NCBI GenBank assembly: GCA_050012135.1
Contig: JBEKHT010000105.1
Coordinates: forward strand, 1 to 6,573
Length of the DNA stretch: 6,573 nt
Reading direction: 5' to 3'
DNA from: JBEKHT01 sp050012135
GTDB lineage: Bacteria; Chloroflexota; Anaerolineae; Anaerolineales; RBG-16-64-43
Part shown: positions 6,303 to 6,573 of the stretch, piece after piece
Layout: the number at the start of each line of letters is the position of its first letter
How positions within the stretch are numbered: position 1 is the stretch's first letter
The notes under the pieces: generated by a model
What the model saw: the letters and a program-made list of their open reading frames with translations, nothing else
The model's database searches: none
What the model was told of the DNA's origin: nothing
Made by a program: the position numbers and the translations under genes

Positions 6303-6573
6303 ATGCAAAAGTGGGAGTACAGCACGGCGCGCGTCTTCTTCAGGGATGGCACGCAGGTGGTCACGGAGGTGAACGGCACGGAGGTAAACGGCAGGGTTTT
6401 GTCAGCCGCAGAGGGATTCGTGAACACGATAGGTCAGGATCTGACGGCCTTGCTTGCTAGTCTGCCCGAGGGACATTTTCGCGGGTACCCGGACTGGATT
6501 GATTATCTTGTCGAGTCCGGCAAGCGAGGATGGGAACTCGCGGCCTTTACGCAGTGCGGCGAGGAACACCCGA
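6303..6573 (+). CDS. DUF4177-like protein (C-terminus beyond the window)
   Basis: Ninety codons are visible before the right edge cuts the gene. The protein begins MQKWEYSTARVFF and near the edge has YLVESGKRGWELAAF (residues 68-82). DUF4177 proteins have this pairing: an N-terminal KWEY strand and a later L..lGkeGWELv motif. Here the two are separated by about 60 residues, longer than the usual short linker, and the insert contains the tandem pentapeptide TEVNGTEVNG (21-30). The domain has no established biochemical role. I chose the ATG at 6303 because family members normally begin just before KWEY. An in-frame GTG at 6294 with AGAGGA at 6284-6289 is an alternative that would add three residues. 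It follows the gene ending at 6280 closely and is probably in the same transcript. Confidence 0.72.
   Translation, partial: MQKWEYSTARVFFRDGTQVVTEVNGTEVNGRVLSAAEGFVNTIGQDLTALLASLPEGHFRGYPDWIDYLVESGKRGWELAAFTQCGEEHP
6363..6392 (+). repeat. 15-bp tandem duplication inside the DUF4177-like gene
   Basis: ACGGAGGTGAACGGC (6363-6377) is followed directly by ACGGAGGTAAACGGC (6378-6392), which differs at one base. It is in frame and encodes TEVNG twice. The single synonymous difference suggests a small in-frame duplication that is not brand new. Confidence 0.8.

Noticed and set aside
6056..6427. 123-codon minus-strand frame
   Set aside because: It is antisense to two better-supported plus-strand genes and carries no domain.
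1..6573. CRISPR array, tRNA or rRNA genes
   Set aside because: I saw no regularly spaced repeats, no tRNA T-arm and anticodon pattern, and no rRNA-like sequence.

Overview
This is a GC-rich bacterial window (about 60% or more G+C by eye) with two halves of different character. No rRNA, tRNA or lineage marker is present, so I cannot name the organism. An environmental or uncultured high-GC bacterium is the most I would infer.

Left half (about 1-4480, minus strand). Three full-size, well-conserved metabolic genes are read right to left: a MalY/PatB-type PLP-dependent aminotransferase or C-S lyase (3054-4280), a 4-hydroxybutyryl-CoA dehydratase (AbfD)-like [4Fe-4S]/flavin enzyme of the HpaB superfamily (1462-2895), and a GlcD/D-lactate-dehydrogenase-type FAD oxidoreductase that runs off the left edge (1-1220). 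Each has its own Shine-Dalgarno sequence. The gaps are 158 and 241 bases, so this is a loose co-directional cluster rather than a tightly coupled operon. A good sigma70-like promoter (4451-4479) sits upstream of the aminotransferase. Together the genes suggest an amino-acid, hydroxy-acid or acyl-CoA catabolic module; the actual substrate cannot be read from the sequence.

Middle (about 4281-5223). This stretch is mostly non-coding. It holds the leader and promoter of the aminotransferase, a decayed C-terminal fragment of a tyrosine recombinase (4654-4824, minus strand, catalytic Tyr replaced by Phe), and about 350 bases with only a GC-rich hairpin.

Right half (5224-6573, plus strand). A run of small co-directional genes looks like accessory DNA: an unrecognised 107-aa protein, a 49-aa zinc-ribbon protein, an apparently frameshifted small gene (5920-6280), and a DUF4177-like protein cut by the right edge. 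The recombinase relic at the boundary between core metabolism and the small-gene run suggests an old integration site.

The most interesting observation is the AbfD-like enzyme. It keeps all four Fe-S ligands and most active-site residues known from the clostridial enzyme. At the positions I align with Glu455 and Ala460 it carries Ala and Gly, which hints at a different substrate or a changed reaction.
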